From Lachnospiraceae bacterium AC3007 (lineage in GTDB: Bacteria; Bacillota; Clostridia; Lachnospirales; Lachnospiraceae), in assembly GCA_000621405.1 (NCBI GenBank), contig JHYK01000003.1, forward strand, positions 62,001 through 126,000: a stretch of 64,000 bases of DNA, in the 5' to 3' direction. Below are positions 7,815 through 17,151 of the stretch, piece by piece. A program made the translations under genes and the position numbers. The notes under the pieces were generated by a model. It was not told the origin of the DNA. It made no database searches and was given only the letters and a program-made list of their open reading frames with translations. Each line of letters opens with the position of its first letter. Position 1 is the stretch's first letter.

Positions 7815-8858
7815 ATGAAAAAGATTGTTTCTGTTTTTATCGCGGTCGCATTGCTGACCGTTAGTCTTAGCGCCTGCGGCAATAGCAAAGACGCGGCTGC
7901 AGACAGTGGAAAGATACAGATCGTGACAACGATATTCCCGGAGTATGACTGGGTTATGAGTGTACTCGGCGACAATCCTGCGGGCGCCGAAGTGACAATG
8001 CTTTTGGATAACGGCGTAGATCTGCACAGTTACCAGCCTACAGCCGACGATATCCTGAAGATCTCCACCTGCGATCTATTTATCTATGTAGGCGGCGAAT
8101 CTGACGAATGGGTGGAAGATGCCCTGAAGGAAGCGACAAATAAGGATATGGTCGTTATAGATCTGCTTGAAGAACTCGGCAGCTCAGTAAAAGAGGAAGA
8201 GGTCGTGGAAGGAATGCAGGAAGAAGAGCATGAGCACGGCGAGGATGAGGATCATGACCACGAAGAGGATGCTGATCATGACGAAGAAGAGCACGAGCAT
8301 GAGCATGAGGAGGGAGAAACAGAATATGATGAACATGTCTGGCTTTCCCTCAGGAATGCAGCTTCTCTCACAGACTGCATATCGGACGCCATAAGCCGTA
8401 TCGATCCGGATAATACCGAAATATACAGTGAAAATGCGGCTGCCTATATTGAAAAGCTGGAAGCGCTCGATCTGGAATATCAGACCGCTGTATCTGATTC
8501 TCCTCAAAATACAGTTCTGTTCGGGGACCGTTTCCCGTTCAGGTATCTTACAGATGATTACGGTCTGTCATATTATGCAGCTTTTGTCGGATGCTCTGCT
8601 GAGACGGAGGCAAGCTTTGAGACAGTTACATTTCTTGCCGGGAAGGTCGATGAACTTGGGCTTAACACTGTGCTTACGATCGAAGGGGAGGATCACCGTA
8701 TAGCGGAGACGATAGTCCAGAATACGGAAACAAAGGATCAGCAGATACTTACGATGGATTCCATGCAGTCCATTACAGCGAAAGATGTCGCCGAAGGGGT
8801 CACGTATCTTGCCGTTATGGAAGATAACCTTGATGTCCTGAAAGAAGCTTTGAGATAA
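7815..8858 (+). CDS. Zinc ABC transporter substrate-binding lipoprotein, ZnuA-like
   Basis: Cluster A-I solute-binding lipoproteins capture Zn2+ or Mn2+ outside the membrane. Here a signal peptide ends in LSAC (Cys 21), followed by IVTTIFPEYDW and the ligand His of VDLHSYQPT. A long His/Asp/Glu-rich loop (bases about 8224-8330) comes next, then EHVWLS with another ligand His. The His-rich loop is characteristic of zinc rather than manganese binders. ATG 7815 is six bases from GGAGG; ATG 7812 is also possible. No ABC permease or ATPase gene follows, so the transporter must be encoded elsewhere, or this protein acts as a zinc chaperone. Confidence 0.8.
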   Translation: MKKIVSVFIAVALLTVSLSACGNSKDAAADSGKIQIVTTIFPEYDWVMSVLGDNPAGAEVTMLLDNGVDLHSYQPTADDILKISTCDLFIYVGGESDEWVEDALKEATNKDMVVIDLLEELGSSVKEEEVVEGMQEEEHEHGEDEDHDHEEDADHDEEEHEHEHEEGETEYDEHVWLSLRNAASLTDCISDAISRIDPDNTEIYSENAAAYIEKLEALDLEYQTAVSDSPQNTVLFGDRFPFRYLTDDYGLSYYAAFVGCSAETEASFETVTFLAGKVDELGLNTVLTIEGEDHRIAETIVQNTETKDQQILTMDSMQSITAKDVAEGVTYLAVMEDNLDVLKEALR

Positions 8859-8880
8859 GGGCTGTATATGACGGTGCGAC

Positions 8881-8909
8881 TTGAAAATGTTCCTGTTAAG
8901 TCTTAGTAT
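8881..8909 (+). promoter_or_regulatory. Promoter upstream of the GGDEF gene
   Basis: TTGAAA (8881-8886), 17-bp spacer, TAGTAT (8904-8909). A perfect 12-bp palindrome, ATCCGATCGGAT, lies downstream at 8930-8941 in the leader and could be an operator. Confidence 0.5.
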
Positions 8910-8978
8910 TATATGCCGTATACGATTATATCCGATCGGATCTGACGGATAGGCAGTTGCAGTGTTTGAGGACCGATA

Positions 8979-10994
8979 ATGTATTATTCCAGCTTTGGCA
9001 TACTGGCATTCATACTTCATCAGATAATCAACCGTGATGTCTTAAAGAACGGGAAAAATGAACCGGCAGACAGTCCGCATTACAGATACAGACAGTTTCT
9101 TATCTCTCTGATGGTTTTTTACCTTGCGGATCTTCTGTGGGGATTTCTTGTCGACTCAAAGATCCGGGCACTCGCATATGCGGACACGGTCGTATTCTTT
9201 ATGACCATGGCTCTCTCGGTCGTTTTATGGACCAGGTATGTGGTCACATTTCTAGATAAAAAGGGGATAAAATCCACAAGTTTTCTTGCTGCCGGATGGG
9301 GCATCCTGGGCTTCGTCATACTTGGGCTTGTTATCAATTTTTTTGATCCGTTTATTTTTACTTTTACTGAAGATTCATTATATATTCCGCAATTCGGAAG
9401 ATATATCCTGCTGGTCGCGCAGGTCCTTCTTTTTGTACTGATCTCGATATATTCGTTATTTGTCTCCCTCAGATCGGAAGGCAGAGAGTCTGTACATTAC
9501 ATGGCTGTATTCGTATCCGGAGGAGTCATGGCAGTGTTTGTTGTCATTCAGACGTTTTTCCCGTTTGCTCCTTTTTACACAATAGGCTGTTTTATAGCCA
9601 ACTGCCTTGTGCATGTCTACGTTGAAGAGGATGAAAAGGACGTACAGCGAAAGATCATCGAAGACGCAGAGAAGCAGAAATCAAGATACAGCCAGATAGC
9701 TTCCAGCCTGGCCACTGACTATGATGCCATCTACTATATCAATATCGAGACCGGAAAGTTTCTTGAGATCTCCGCAAGCGATTCATACAGATCGCTGGAT
9801 GTTCCCAGTATGGGAAAGGATTTCTATAATGAGACCCGTGAGAACGTCATAAGGTACGTTCATCCCGATGACAGGGCATTTGTCGAGAGCATGTATTTCA
9901 AGGAGACAATGCTCAAGAAGCTTCAGGGAAGAAGATCCTACTCCTATCAGTACAGGATCATGGCAGGTGATGAGGCAAGATACTATCGCTCTACCGTGAT
10001 GCTGTCCGATGACGGAGAGCATTTCGTGGTATGCGACAAGGATATACATGATACCATCACGGCAGAGACAGAGAATCAGAGGAAGAGCGTAACATTCAGT
10101 CAGATAGCCGAGAGTCTTGCATCTAATTACGATGTCATCTATTACGTCGATATGAAGTCCGGCGAATATTCCGGCTTTACATCCAGCAATATATACGGAG
10201 GATTAAAGGTCGACGAGTCCGGAAGTGATTTCTTTTCCGATGCAAAAAAGAACATTGCGGTGGTAGTCCATCCGAAGGACAGAGATCGGATGTTCTCTGT
10301 GATGGATAAGGATTATCTTCTGACGGCTCTTGATGAAAGAAAGCAGTTCATAGTCCAGTACAGACTGCTTATCGACGGCCGCACCCAGCACACCAGGCTT
10401 TCCGCCAGAAGACCCAGCGATCCTGACCATGTCATTATCTGTATAGAGAACATTGAAGAAGAGATAAAAAGAGAAAGAGAGCATCTTCGCGCTCTCAATA
10501 CTGAAAAAGAACTGGCAAGGAGAGATGAGCTTACAGGCGCCAGGAACAAGACTGCATTTACTGAACTGGAACAGTCCATACAGGATAACATAGACAACGG
10601 AATGACTTATCTTCCTTTTGCAGTAGCCGTATGTGATGTCAACGACCTGAAGAAGATCAATGATACCGAGGGTCATAAGGCAGGAGATGATCATCTGCGT
10701 GCCTCTGCCCGGATGCTCTTTGAGATATTTGATCACAGTCCGGTATTTCGTATCGGTGGTGATGAATTTGCGATCTTTTTGAGAGGCGAAGATTATACTT
10801 CAAGAGAGAAACTGATGGAACGCCTGCATACCGCCGTACTGTCCAACAGGGACAGACATGACGGTCCGGTCATCGCGTCAGGAATGTCCGAGTATGATCC
10901 TCAGGGTGATACCAGCTTTGATGAGATCTTTGAAAGAGCCGATCAGATGATGTATAAAGACAAGCGGCGATTAAAATCGGGTGATAAGGTATGA
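8979..10994 (+). CDS. Membrane PAS-like/GGDEF diguanylate cyclase
   Basis: This 671-aa protein has an N-terminal block of about six to seven transmembrane helices (to residue ~215), a short coiled linker and two similar PAS-like sensory segments. The second copy begins with a repeat of the IA.SLA..YD.IYY pattern. A C-terminal GGDEF domain follows, with the active-site GGDEF at residues 593-597 intact. Diguanylate cyclases make cyclic di-GMP from two GTP. The usual inhibitory RxxD site just upstream of GGDEF is absent, so product inhibition there is unlikely. No EAL domain is present. A degenerate HD-GYP protein is encoded at 27451. The promoter at 8881 suggests separate expression. Confidence 0.85.
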   Translation: MYYSSFGILAFILHQIINRDVLKNGKNEPADSPHYRYRQFLISLMVFYLADLLWGFLVDSKIRALAYADTVVFFMTMALSVVLWTRYVVTFLDKKGIKSTSFLAAGWGILGFVILGLVINFFDPFIFTFTEDSLYIPQFGRYILLVAQVLLFVLISIYSLFVSLRSEGRESVHYMAVFVSGGVMAVFVVIQTFFPFAPFYTIGCFIANCLVHVYVEEDEKDVQRKIIEDAEKQKSRYSQIASSLATDYDAIYYINIETGKFLEISASDSYRSLDVPSMGKDFYNETRENVIRYVHPDDRAFVESMYFKETMLKKLQGRRSYSYQYRIMAGDEARYYRSTVMLSDDGEHFVVCDKDIHDTITAETENQRKSVTFSQIAESLASNYDVIYYVDMKSGEYSGFTSSNIYGGLKVDESGSDFFSDAKKNIAVVVHPKDRDRMFSVMDKDYLLTALDERKQFIVQYRLLIDGRTQHTRLSARRPSDPDHVIICIENIEEEIKREREHLRALNTEKELARRDELTGARNKTAFTELEQSIQDNIDNGMTYLPFAVAVCDVNDLKKINDTEGHKAGDDHLRASARMLFEIFDHSPVFRIGGDEFAIFLRGEDYTSREKLMERLHTAVLSNRDRHDGPVIASGMSEYDPQGDTSFDEIFERADQMMYKDKRRLKSGDKV

Positions 10995-11026
10995 GTACGT
11001 ATCCCGGAAAGAGGGAGGACATCTGA

Positions 11027-12397
11027 TTGGTAGGTCTTTCCAGGTATTTTATAGCCGTATTCGTCATATTCTATACATTTCAATGTTTTGCTGTTTTTTC
11101 CTATCGTGATGATGAAGACAGGGGCATATTCTATATCTTTCAGAATGTCCTGATGATCCTGACCCATGTGCTGGGATTTTATGTGCTTTATTCCCGCACG
11201 GGGAACAGGAGTCTTATGGTGCTATGCCTGCTCGAGGAGGTACTGCTCTTCATTCTTCTGATACTGTACGGATTGCTCTATCCTGCTGCTTCAAGACTTA
11301 TCACCAATAATGTATGCATGCTCTTATCCATAGGTTTTATAATGCTTGCCAGACTGTCGGAGGAAAGAGCCTTAAGACAGTTCATCATTGCAGTCTTCGG
11401 TGTGGTCCTGGCGCTTGCCGTTCCGTACTTCATAAGCAGGATCAGGTATATCCGGTATTATTACTGGGGAGCTATCATAGCAGGCCTTGTGGTGCTGCTT
11501 GCCATGCTGACCAAAGGCGCAGTGACCAACGGATCCAGGATCACTCTCTCGATAGCAGGAGTAGCCTTTCTGCCCTCCGAATTTGTCAGGCTTCTTTATA
11601 TCTTCTTTATCGCAGGAATGCTGACTGATGAAGAGAGAAGAGATCCCGTCACAGGCAGGATAGAGCATCAGCAGCTCATCTCCTGTACGGTGATGTGCGC
11701 GGTATACGTGGGGATACTGGCTCTGTGCAAGGATCTCGGGAGCGCGCTTATTTTCTTTGTGGTATACGTCTTCATGCTCTATACGGCGACAAGGGCGCCT
11801 GCCGTGATGATAGCAGGCTTTGGCGGGATGTTTCTGTCCTCTGTAGCCGGATATAAGCTTTTTGCTCATGTACGCAACAGGGTGCGCGCATGGCGTGATC
11901 CTTTTTCCGACATAGAAGGAGCGGGATATCAGGTTGCCCAGTCTCTATTTGCCATAGGCACGGGTTCCTGGTTCGGACTGGGACTCATGGGCGGGTCCCC
12001 GGGCAGCATCCCGGAAGTTGCAAAGGATTTCATATTTGCTGCCATATCCGAGGAGATGGGAGCGCTGACGGCGCTGTGCATTATACTCATCAGTCTTTCA
12101 AACTTTTTAATGTTCATGAATATCTCAATGTCGATCAGGGATATCTATTTAAGACTCATGGCGGTAGGCCTTGCTGTCAATTACGGCTTCCAGGTGATAC
12201 TCACGATAGGCGGTGTCACCAAATTCATACCTCTGACCGGTATCACGCTGCCTTTTGTGAGTTACGGCGGAAGCAGTGTAATAGTCACCTTTATCTGCTT
12301 CTCTCTGATACAGGGGCTGTATGTGCTTGAAAGGACAGAAGACCGCGGATTTTCCGATGATATGGATATGAGGCGGAGGTCACATGAGAAAGCATGA
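11027..12397 (+). CDS. SEDS-family peptidoglycan glycosyltransferase (FtsW/RodA/SpoVE)
   Basis: This 456-aa polytopic protein has the SEDS C-terminal signature: the GSWFGLGLMGGSPGSIPEV loop, KDFIFAAISEEMG and the terminal PLTGITLPFVSYGGSS. SEDS proteins polymerise lipid II together with a class B PBP. TTG 11027 is used, eight bases after GAGGGAGG. The N-terminal region is more divergent than in the C-terminal half. The PBP gene that follows overlaps it by 14 bases, supporting a dedicated pair. Assignment to elongation (RodA), division (FtsW) or sporulation (SpoVE) cannot be made from sequence alone. Confidence 0.88.
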   Translation: MVGLSRYFIAVFVIFYTFQCFAVFSYRDDEDRGIFYIFQNVLMILTHVLGFYVLYSRTGNRSLMVLCLLEEVLLFILLILYGLLYPAASRLITNNVCMLLSIGFIMLARLSEERALRQFIIAVFGVVLALAVPYFISRIRYIRYYYWGAIIAGLVVLLAMLTKGAVTNGSRITLSIAGVAFLPSEFVRLLYIFFIAGMLTDEERRDPVTGRIEHQQLISCTVMCAVYVGILALCKDLGSALIFFVVYVFMLYTATRAPAVMIAGFGGMFLSSVAGYKLFAHVRNRVRAWRDPFSDIEGAGYQVAQSLFAIGTGSWFGLGLMGGSPGSIPEVAKDFIFAAISEEMGALTALCIILISLSNFLMFMNISMSIRDIYLRLMAVGLAVNYGFQVILTIGGVTKFIPLTGITLPFVSYGGSSVIVTFICFSLIQGLYVLERTEDRGFSDDMDMRRRSHEKA

Positions 12398-13790
12398 GAT
12401 GTGGACTATCGTATATATCTTCCTTGCGCTCTTCCTTTCAATGGGAGCTTATTTCGTGTATTCAGTGCAGTTTTCAGCAAGAGAGGTGGTCAATGACAGT
12501 CACAATACGAGAAAGAAAGACCTTGAGAAACAGGTCATAAGGGGTACGATATATGCTGCCGACGGCTCCGTGCTGGCCATGGAAGCTCTCGATGATGACG
12601 GTCAGGAAGTCAGGAATTATCCTTACGGAGAGATCTTTGCGCATGTCGTGGGCTTTTCCACAATGGGCTCCACAGGGATAGAAGGAGCCGCGGATGTGGA
12701 TCTTCTTACCTCCAATGCTCCGGTGTCCGAAAAGCTTCAGAAAGAGATGGTGGGCATAAGGAATACCGGTGATAATATATATACCTCCTTAAGACCTGAC
12801 CTTCAGAAAGTATGCTATGCGTCTTTAGGGGATTACAAAGGCGCCGCAATAGTGATGGAGGCGAAGACCGGAAGGATCCTTGCCATGGTGAGCAAGCCTG
12901 ATTTTGATCCTAATACTGTAGCTGAAAACTGGGATAAGATATCTGCGGATGAAGAGAATTCACCCCTTGTGAACAGGGCTACGCAGGGACTGTATCCTCC
13001 GGGCAGCACGTTCAAGATCATGACTTTGTATGAGTATATTAAGGAGCATCCGGATGATCATGATAAATATACATATGACTGCACCGGACGGATAACTGCT
13101 GACGGTGAGACGATAGAATGTTTCCACGGCAGCGTCCACGGACATGAGGATCTTATGGATTCTTTTGCGGACAGCTGCAATTCGTCATTTACGAATATCG
13201 GGTTGTCGCTTGACATCCCTGATCTGTCCGATACGGCCGACAGGTTTTTGTTCGGACGCGTGCTACCTACGGACTTAAAATACAGCAGATCAAAGTTTTC
13301 ATTGAGCTCCATATCAGATACTAAGACGATCATGCAGACATCGATCGGACAGGGCAGCACGCTCGTGACCCCGCTTCATATGGCTCTTATCACTGAAGCG
13401 ATAGCAAACGGAGGAATGATGATGAGGGCTCAGGAGATTGTGAAGAAGACAAATTACGCGGGATCATTGCTTAAGGAATACAAGCCGGAAGAATACAAAC
13501 GCATCATGACAGAGCAGGAAGCGGAAGAGATGACACGCTACATGAAGCAGGTATGCATTACCGGAACCGGTAAGAAGTTTGCCGGCCTTTCTTATTCTGT
13601 AGCCGGCAAGACGGGATCTGCGGAATTCGGAAAGATAAAAGGTCAGAGCCATTCATGGTTCACCGGTTTTTCAAACCCGGATGATCCGGATATCGTAGTC
13701 ACGGTCATAATGGAGAACGGCGGCTCAGGTTCTGAGAATGCGGTGCCTGCCGCAAAGAGGATTTTTGATGCATTTTATGGTACTATGTAG
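12384..13790 (+). CDS. Class B penicillin-binding protein (transpeptidase)
   Basis: Single-pass membrane peptidoglycan transpeptidase of 468 aa. The anchor helix is near residues 5-25. Catalytic motifs are present: STFK at 208-211, SCN at 264-266 and KTG at 409-411. It is short for a class B PBP (usually 550-700 aa) because the N-terminal pedestal domain is reduced to about 150 residues. This matches the compact PbpA-type proteins paired with FtsW/RodA-like genes in Gram-positives. It overlaps the SEDS gene and is probably co-transcribed and co-translated with it. Confidence 0.88.
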   Translation: MRKHEMWTIVYIFLALFLSMGAYFVYSVQFSAREVVNDSHNTRKKDLEKQVIRGTIYAADGSVLAMEALDDDGQEVRNYPYGEIFAHVVGFSTMGSTGIEGAADVDLLTSNAPVSEKLQKEMVGIRNTGDNIYTSLRPDLQKVCYASLGDYKGAAIVMEAKTGRILAMVSKPDFDPNTVAENWDKISADEENSPLVNRATQGLYPPGSTFKIMTLYEYIKEHPDDHDKYTYDCTGRITADGETIECFHGSVHGHEDLMDSFADSCNSSFTNIGLSLDIPDLSDTADRFLFGRVLPTDLKYSRSKFSLSSISDTKTIMQTSIGQGSTLVTPLHMALITEAIANGGMMMRAQEIVKKTNYAGSLLKEYKPEEYKRIMTEQEAEEMTRYMKQVCITGTGKKFAGLSYSVAGKTGSAEFGKIKGQSHSWFTGFSNPDDPDIVVTVIMENGGSGSENAVPAAKRIFDAFYGTM

Positions 13791-13886
13791 TATCAGGATC
13801 ATAAGTTAGGAGCGTTAGGGTACGATGTACATGGCGCCCCAGATATCATGTAATTTGAAGTAACGAAGCGGACAACCGGAGGAGCT

Positions 13887-15287
13887 TTGGGATCAAAGGA
13901 AAGGAAAAGCAATAAATGGTATAAGCTCGATAATGCGGCGAAGATAATACCTTCATCCGCTAAAGGCGCCGATACAAGGGTATTCAGGATCTGCTGCGAG
14001 CTTAAGGAGGATGTCGACCGCGATATCCTGCAGCAGGCCCATGACGAGATAATAGAGGATTTTCCTCTTTTCGGATGTGTGCTGAAAAAAGGGCTTTTCT
14101 GGTATTATCTTGAAGACAGCGATCTGAAGCTGGAAGTGTCCGAGGACAGGATACATGCCTGTGCACCCATATATTATCCCGGACGGACCAATCTTCTCTA
14201 TCGCGTTCTGTACTTCAGAAGAAGGATCTCCCTTGAGATGTTCCATGTGCTTGCGGACGGTACCGGTGGATTCATTTTTCTTAAAAGACTCGTCACAAGA
14301 TACCTTGAGATCAGGCATTCGCTCAACAGCGAAAAATACGAAGGCGATACATCGTCCGTCTCCGAAAAGAAGGACGATGCTTTCGACCAGTATTACAGCA
14401 GGCAGAAGCTTACGAAACAGCTGAAGCAGCTTAAGACCATATCTGTCGGGAAGGCTCATCAGATAAGCGGAGACAAAGATGAGAATCTGCTTCCTCATCT
14501 TGTGGAAGTCACTGTACCTGCCTCTTCCATAGTTGCGCTTTCAAAGGAGAATAAAACCACAGTCGGTGTATATACGACTGCTCTCTATATACAGGCCATC
14601 ATGGATTCCATGAGTGTCAGGGAAAAGGAAAGGCCTGTAGTTGTATCAGTCCCTGTTAACTTAAGGCAGTTCTTTAATTCGGATACGACCAGGAATTTTT
14701 TCGGTGTCATAACGATCGTATATTATCCTCGGCAGTATGACGGAACTATCGGATCCGTTATAAGTGTCGTGAAGCAGGAATATGAGGATCAGCTGAAGGA
14801 GGAGAGGGTAGAGCAGATAATGAACACCTACGGCTCCTTTGAAGACCATATAGCTATCAAGATGGTGCCGATATGGGTCAAGGATGTGGTCATCTCATTC
14901 TTCAACAGACAGGCAAAAAAAGGCACGACTACCACCTGGTCCAATCTCGGCAGGATAAAGATGCCTGATAATGTCACCCCTTATATAGACCGTTTTTCGG
15001 CTTTCATGGCTGCACCTTCCCAGCAGGTATGCATCTCTTCCTTTGAGGACAGGATGGTCTTCGGGGAAGTATCTCCCTACTCGACGCACGAAGTCATGAT
15101 GCATTTTGTAAGAAGACTTGTATCTATGGAAGTTCCTGTTGAGCTGGCAAGCAATGATTATGATGAACATGTACGGCAGAAAGCTGTCAGGATCAAGAAT
15201 AAAGACAGTGAACCTTCAGGGCAGGATTCTCCCCCAAAGGGCAGTAATGATCCCACCGGAAGAAAAAAGCGGAGGAAGAAGAGATGA
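13887..15287 (+). CDS. Condensation-like acyltransferase (alcohol acetyltransferase family)
   Basis: 466 aa, starting at TTG 13887 with GGAGG four bases upstream. The motif HVLADG fits the HxxxDG active site of the CoA-dependent acyltransferase superfamily (NRPS condensation domain, AATase, PapA-type). A second half has the fold's usual NLG-type strand (NLGRIKMP). The last ~30 residues are a Lys/Arg-rich tail. It is the first of three overlapping genes (with 15284 and 15967), an arrangement I recall as recurrent in Firmicutes but without an assigned function. The substrate is unknown; acylation of a lipid or glycan is inference. Confidence 0.65.
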   Translation: MGSKERKSNKWYKLDNAAKIIPSSAKGADTRVFRICCELKEDVDRDILQQAHDEIIEDFPLFGCVLKKGLFWYYLEDSDLKLEVSEDRIHACAPIYYPGRTNLLYRVLYFRRRISLEMFHVLADGTGGFIFLKRLVTRYLEIRHSLNSEKYEGDTSSVSEKKDDAFDQYYSRQKLTKQLKQLKTISVGKAHQISGDKDENLLPHLVEVTVPASSIVALSKENKTTVGVYTTALYIQAIMDSMSVREKERPVVVSVPVNLRQFFNSDTTRNFFGVITIVYYPRQYDGTIGSVISVVKQEYEDQLKEERVEQIMNTYGSFEDHIAIKMVPIWVKDVVISFFNRQAKKGTTTTWSNLGRIKMPDNVTPYIDRFSAFMAAPSQQVCISSFEDRMVFGEVSPYSTHEVMMHFVRRLVSMEVPVELASNDYDEHVRQKAVRIKNKDSEPSGQDSPPKGSNDPTGRKKRRKKR

Positions 15288-15967
15288 GTTACTGTCCTAA
15301 ATGTGACGTAGTGGTCCGCGGCCATAAATCATGCTGTCCCCTCTGTCAGGGAAAGGTATCCGATATCCCGGAAGGAAGGGATGCTTTCGGTACCGCCGGA
15401 ACAGATGCTTTCCCTGTTATAGAAAGAAGGATAAGCTCCTTCACCTTTGTAAGGATCCTGACCTTCCTCTTTCTTACACTTGAGATATGTTTTGGAGCGG
15501 TATGGTGGCTTTTAGGGTTTGACGCACCCTGGGTGACTCTTGTCATGCTCGGAATCTTTGTGGGCTGGCTGGATGTGCTCGCTACCATCTATATCCGGAG
15601 GAATCTTACAAAGCTCTTCACCGTAGAGGTATATGTGGCGATCGCCGTCAATATCTACGTGGATCATATGACGAACATGCACGGATGGTCGCTGTCGTGG
15701 GTTGCGCCTTCGCTCCTTTTTGCTCTTGGGCTTGCTACTCAGCTGATAGCTCTTACTGCCAAACTCAGATACAATGAATATTTTTCCTATCTTGCTCTGG
15801 ATGCTCTGGTATCTCTTGGGCAGCTTATCCCCATACGGATGGGACTTAATCCTCTTCCCATACCGGCCATTATCTGCATTGCATGCTATCTGATCCTCAT
15901 GGCCGGACTCGTTGTTTTCCGATATCGGGAATTAAAGACAGCTATCGAACGAAGGATCAGCATGTAA
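15284..15967 (+). CDS. Zinc-ribbon membrane protein (DUF6320-like)
   Basis: This 227-aa protein begins with a CPKC...CCPLC zinc ribbon (first ~25 residues), followed by about six predicted transmembrane helices up to residue 215. Its ATG overlaps the stop of the preceding acyltransferase, with GGAGG five bases upstream, and its stop overlaps the next start (TAATG), so the three genes are probably translationally coupled. The protein may act as a membrane scaffold or sensor for the flanking acyltransferase and hydrolase; no function is established. Confidence 0.7.
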   Translation: MSYCPKCDVVVRGHKSCCPLCQGKVSDIPEGRDAFGTAGTDAFPVIERRISSFTFVRILTFLFLTLEICFGAVWWLLGFDAPWVTLVMLGIFVGWLDVLATIYIRRNLTKLFTVEVYVAIAVNIYVDHMTNMHGWSLSWVAPSLLFALGLATQLIALTAKLRYNEYFSYLALDALVSLGQLIPIRMGLNPLPIPAIICIACYLILMAGLVVFRYRELKTAIERRISM

Positions 15968-17151
15968 TGGAGCTTAAGGTCGACAGGACGGCTATCGCTC
16001 TTAAGATGGGTGATCATATTGAAAACAGGATCGGACAGACAGTGCTTAACCGCCTTACCGTGGAAGATCTCGATCCCAATGATCCTGCCGGCATACCCGA
16101 GGAGATGCAATGGTACAGGGTTGTACTGGATAAGGCCATTTCAGGAGACGGAAGCGGTTATCACATCTATGTGAGCAGGGGCAGGGTCAATAATCTCTGT
16201 ATCATCCTGTCCGGAGGCGGAGTGGCATGGAATGAATATACTGCTGCCCGTCCCGTGACCGGCGGCAAGGTTGCGGCCGGTCTTCCGAATTTCTACTGGA
16301 ACAATCTGAGACCTTTTACTCAGATAATGAACATCAACATCGGCATCACGAATACCAAGAATGTCGCCAATCCTTTTGCCGACTGGTGCTTTGTCGTCAT
16401 TACATATGCTACGGGTGATTTTCACATAGGGAATAACGAATTCTCATACAGGACTGAAGACGGAGAAGAAGCAATACTCCATTTTTCCGGACACAGGAAT
16501 TTCAGGGAATCAATGAGGATCGCAAAGAAATACTTCGGATCCCCGGACAGGCTCCTTGTAGCCGGTAATTCTGCCGGAGCCTTTGCCGTGCCGGCTCTCG
16601 CGGGAGAGATCGCAGACGACTATTATCCCGAATGCAATGATATAACACTTCTGTCCGACAGCGGCCTGCTGCTCTATGACGAATGGAAAAACATAGCGGC
16701 CAATGTCTGGAAGGCAGATGAGAGTTTTGTATCCAGGATCAAAAGCGATAATCCTACAGTCGACTGGTTCGCAACTTTACATGACAGATACGGCGGAAGG
16801 TTCAGATATCTGTATGCCAGCAGCACCAGGGATTATCTGCTCAGTTCCTATTACAACGATATCAAGACGAAACAGTATACGACCGACAGGGATGTGCAGC
16901 AGGCTTTTTATGAGCAGCTGGTAAGAATGACCGCCCAGTTAAAGGAGATAACTGACGGGTTTCATTTTTATTTCTTTGACTGGCCGATGCTTCCGCAGAG
17001 CATAGGAAAGGGCGGTACGGTGCATACTGCTCTCAAGGAGATAACCTTTGCTTCGAAGAAAACGGAAGATGTGACCATGGCTGACTGGCTCTATGATCAG
17101 ACAGAAGGAAGATCCTATGACATAGGCATGAAGCTTATCACAGAAGAGTGA
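15967..17151 (+). CDS. Alpha/beta hydrolase, pectin acetylesterase-like
   Basis: This 394-aa protein has a glycine-rich oxyanion segment, ILSGGGVAWNEY, and a nucleophile elbow, GNSAGAFAV, in the order seen in the pectin acetylesterase/Notum family. A signal peptide is not apparent, so it is probably cytoplasmic or membrane-associated through its partners. The start at 15967 overlaps the stop of the preceding gene by one base; an earlier in-frame ATG at 15883 would lie inside that gene. Being coupled to an acyltransferase, it may remove the same acyl group or act on its product; this is inference. Confidence 0.7.
   Translation: MELKVDRTAIALKMGDHIENRIGQTVLNRLTVEDLDPNDPAGIPEEMQWYRVVLDKAISGDGSGYHIYVSRGRVNNLCIILSGGGVAWNEYTAARPVTGGKVAAGLPNFYWNNLRPFTQIMNINIGITNTKNVANPFADWCFVVITYATGDFHIGNNEFSYRTEDGEEAILHFSGHRNFRESMRIAKKYFGSPDRLLVAGNSAGAFAVPALAGEIADDYYPECNDITLLSDSGLLLYDEWKNIAANVWKADESFVSRIKSDNPTVDWFATLHDRYGGRFRYLYASSTRDYLLSSYYNDIKTKQYTTDRDVQQAFYEQLVRMTAQLKEITDGFHFYFFDWPMLPQSIGKGGTVHTALKEITFASKKTEDVTMADWLYDQTEGRSYDIGMKLITEE

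Noticed and set aside
8930-8941. 12-bp palindrome ATCCGATCGGAT as a defined regulator site
   Set aside because: One copy only and no regulator gene nearby; kept only as a note on the promoter.
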